A DNA stretch of 7,480 bases from contig JAJYEB010000074.1 in assembly GCA_021790375.1 (NCBI GenBank), positions 1 through 7,480 of the forward strand, in the 5' to 3' direction. Below are positions 6,326 to 7,480 of this stretch, piece by piece. The notes beneath the pieces are model-generated. The model had not been told where the DNA came from and did not search any database. It saw nothing but the letters and a program-made list of their open reading frames with translations. Position 1 is the first letter of the stretch. Every line of letters begins with the position of its first letter. Source of the DNA: Chloroflexota bacterium. GTDB taxonomy: Bacteria > Chloroflexota > Limnocylindria > Limnocylindrales > CSP1-4. Both the position numbers and the translations under genes were made by a program.

Positions 6326-7480
6326 CTACCGGTTCCGGCGCAGGAACGCCGGGATGTCCAGGTCGACCTCGTCGTATGTCGGGCGCCGCTGGGCTGGCGC
6401 GGGAGCCGCCGACGTCGGTGCCGGCGCGGGCGCCTCGAACGGCCGCTCGGTCACCCGCTCCGGGACTCCCAGCTGCTCCATCCGCTGCCGTTCCCGGTCG
6501 CGCTCCCGCTCGAGCTCGCGCAGGAAGTCGCGGTTGTCGCGGCCGGCGCGCACCGACTGGTCGCCGGCGGACGTCGCGTACTCACGCCGCTTCGTCGAGT
6601 CGAAGCCGGTGGCGATCACGGTGATCATCACGTCGTCGCCCATGCGCTCGTCGATGACGGTCCCGAAGATGATGTTCGCCTCCGGGTCCGCGGCCTCCTT
6701 GATGATCTCGGCCGCCTCGTTGACCTCGAACAGGCCGAGGTTGGGGCCGCCGGTGACGTTGAACAGGAGGCCCTGCGCACCGGTGATGTTGACCTCGAGG
6801 AGCGGGCTCGCGATGGCCTGGCGTGCCGCGTCCGCGGCGCGGTTCTCGCCGCTCGCGCGGCCGATGCCCATCAGCGCCGAGCCGGCGCTCTTCATGATGG
6901 TGCGGACGTCCGCGAAGTCCAGGTTGATGAGCCCGGGCACGGTGATCAGGTCGCTGATCCCCTGGACGCCCTGGCGCAGGACGTCGTCGACGACCCGGAA
7001 GGCGTCGACGATCGAGGTGTTCTTGCTGACGACGTCCTTGAGCCGGTCGTTGGGGATCGTGATGAGGGTGTCGACCTTGTCGCGCAGCAGCTCGCTGGTC
7101 TTCTCGGCGACCATGCGGCGCTTGGCTCCCTCGAACGAGAAGGGCTTGGTCACGACGCCGATGGTCAGCGCCCCGACCTCCTTGGCGATCTCGGCGATCA
7201 CGGGGGCCGCGCCGGAGCCGGTGCCGCCGCCCATGCCCGCGGTCAGGAAGACCATGTCCGAGTCCTTGAGGGCCTCGTAGATCTTCTCCTGGTCCTCCTC
7301 GGCCGAGCGCTGCCCGATGGCGGGGTCACCGCCGGCGCCCAGGCCGCGGGTGACCTTGTCGCCGATGCGGATCTTGTGCGGCGCGTCCGACTGGAGCAGG
7401 GCCTGGGCGTCCGTGTTCACCGCGATAAACTCGACGCCCATCATCTCGGCGCGGATCATGCGGTTGACGGCGTTGCTGCC
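6326..7480 (-). CDS. ftsZ: Cell division GTPase FtsZ, N-terminus outside window
   Basis: FtsZ is the tubulin-like GTPase that polymerises at midcell into the division ring. The window shows 384 residues. The start lies beyond 7480: the frame enters as GSNAVNRMIRAEMMGVEF, which is normally residues 20-40 of the protein, so the ATG at 7459 is internal. The tubulin signature GGGTGSG is at 7231-7211. The synergy loop INLDFADVR, with the two aspartates that complete GTP hydrolysis in the polymer, is at about 6928-6902. The globular domain ends near ITVIATGFDS. A linker of about 70 residues follows: first charged (RELERERDRERQRMEQ), then Pro/Ala-rich (APAPAPTSAAPAPAQ). The conserved C-terminal peptide is DEVDLDIPAFLRRNR. 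It is the first gene of a leftward run with yggS, yggT and DUF167. Confidence 0.98.
   Translation of the reverse strand, partial: GSNAVNRMIRAEMMGVEFIAVNTDAQALLQSDAPHKIRIGDKVTRGLGAGGDPAIGQRSAEEDQEKIYEALKDSDMVFLTAGMGGGTGSGAAPVIAEIAKEVGALTIGVVTKPFSFEGAKRRMVAEKTSELLRDKVDTLITIPNDRLKDVVSKNTSIVDAFRVVDDVLRQGVQGISDLITVPGLINLDFADVRTIMKSAGSALMGIGRASGENRAADAARQAIASPLLEVNITGAQGLLFNVTGGPNLGLFEVNEAAEIIKEAADPEANIIFGTVIDERMGDDVMITVIATGFDSTKRREYATSAGDQSVRAGRDNRDFLRELERERDRERQRMEQLGVPERVTERPFEAPAPAPTSAAPAPAQRRPTYDEVDLDIPAFLRRNR

Noticed and set aside
5865..7280. A 471-residue plus-strand open frame antisense to ftsZ and yggS
   Set aside because: It covers conserved FtsZ and YggS sequence on the other strand and shows no recognisable motif, so it is a shadow frame.

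Overview
The window is very GC-rich DNA with strong G/C third-position bias. It joins a conserved chromosomal block on the right to a decayed, nested mobile-element region on the left. The right part carries a division-cluster tail (ftsZ, yggS, yggT, a DUF167/yggU gene) and a tRNA-Val, all on the minus strand. The GC content and the FtsZ tail (DLDIPAFLRRNR) fit a high-GC terrestrial lineage such as Chloroflexota or a relative. This is an inference from composition and gene order; nothing here fixes the phylum.

Layout. Positions 1-116 hold the last 37 codons of an unrecognised plus-strand gene. Positions ~111-961 are an IS5-family element whose transposase is frameshifted by a tandem ATGC duplication. 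Positions 962-1143 are non-coding or badly decayed. Positions 1144-1311 and 3624-4637 (plus) are two halves of one large serine recombinase gene. It is split by a complete 2308-bp IS21-family element (1312-3619, minus) that carries istA and a frameshifted istB. A 4-bp direct repeat, CCGG, flanks the IS21 element. Removing the element plus one CCGG copy restores the recombinase reading frame exactly.

The recombinase frame runs into the 3' half of tRNA-Val(CAC), which lies on the opposite strand (4594-4670). Its stop codon falls in the tRNA anticodon. This is the arrangement expected when an integrative element uses the 3' end of a tRNA gene as its attachment site. No cargo genes, second attachment site or defence genes are visible, so the element looks like a remnant that later served as a landing site for two insertion sequences.

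From 4699 rightwards the backbone looks intact. The tRNA has a clear promoter (TTGACG, 18 bp, GATAAT). DUF167, yggT, yggS and ftsZ follow, all transcribed leftward from ftsZ, which is cut by the window edge. Between ftsZ and yggS lies a 21-bp tandem repeat that, read in the yggS frame, encodes a degenerate seven-residue repeat with no stop codon. I found no convincing new multi-gene system. The most interesting points are the tRNA/recombinase overlap, the exactly reversible IS21 insertion and the ftsZ-yggS repeat.
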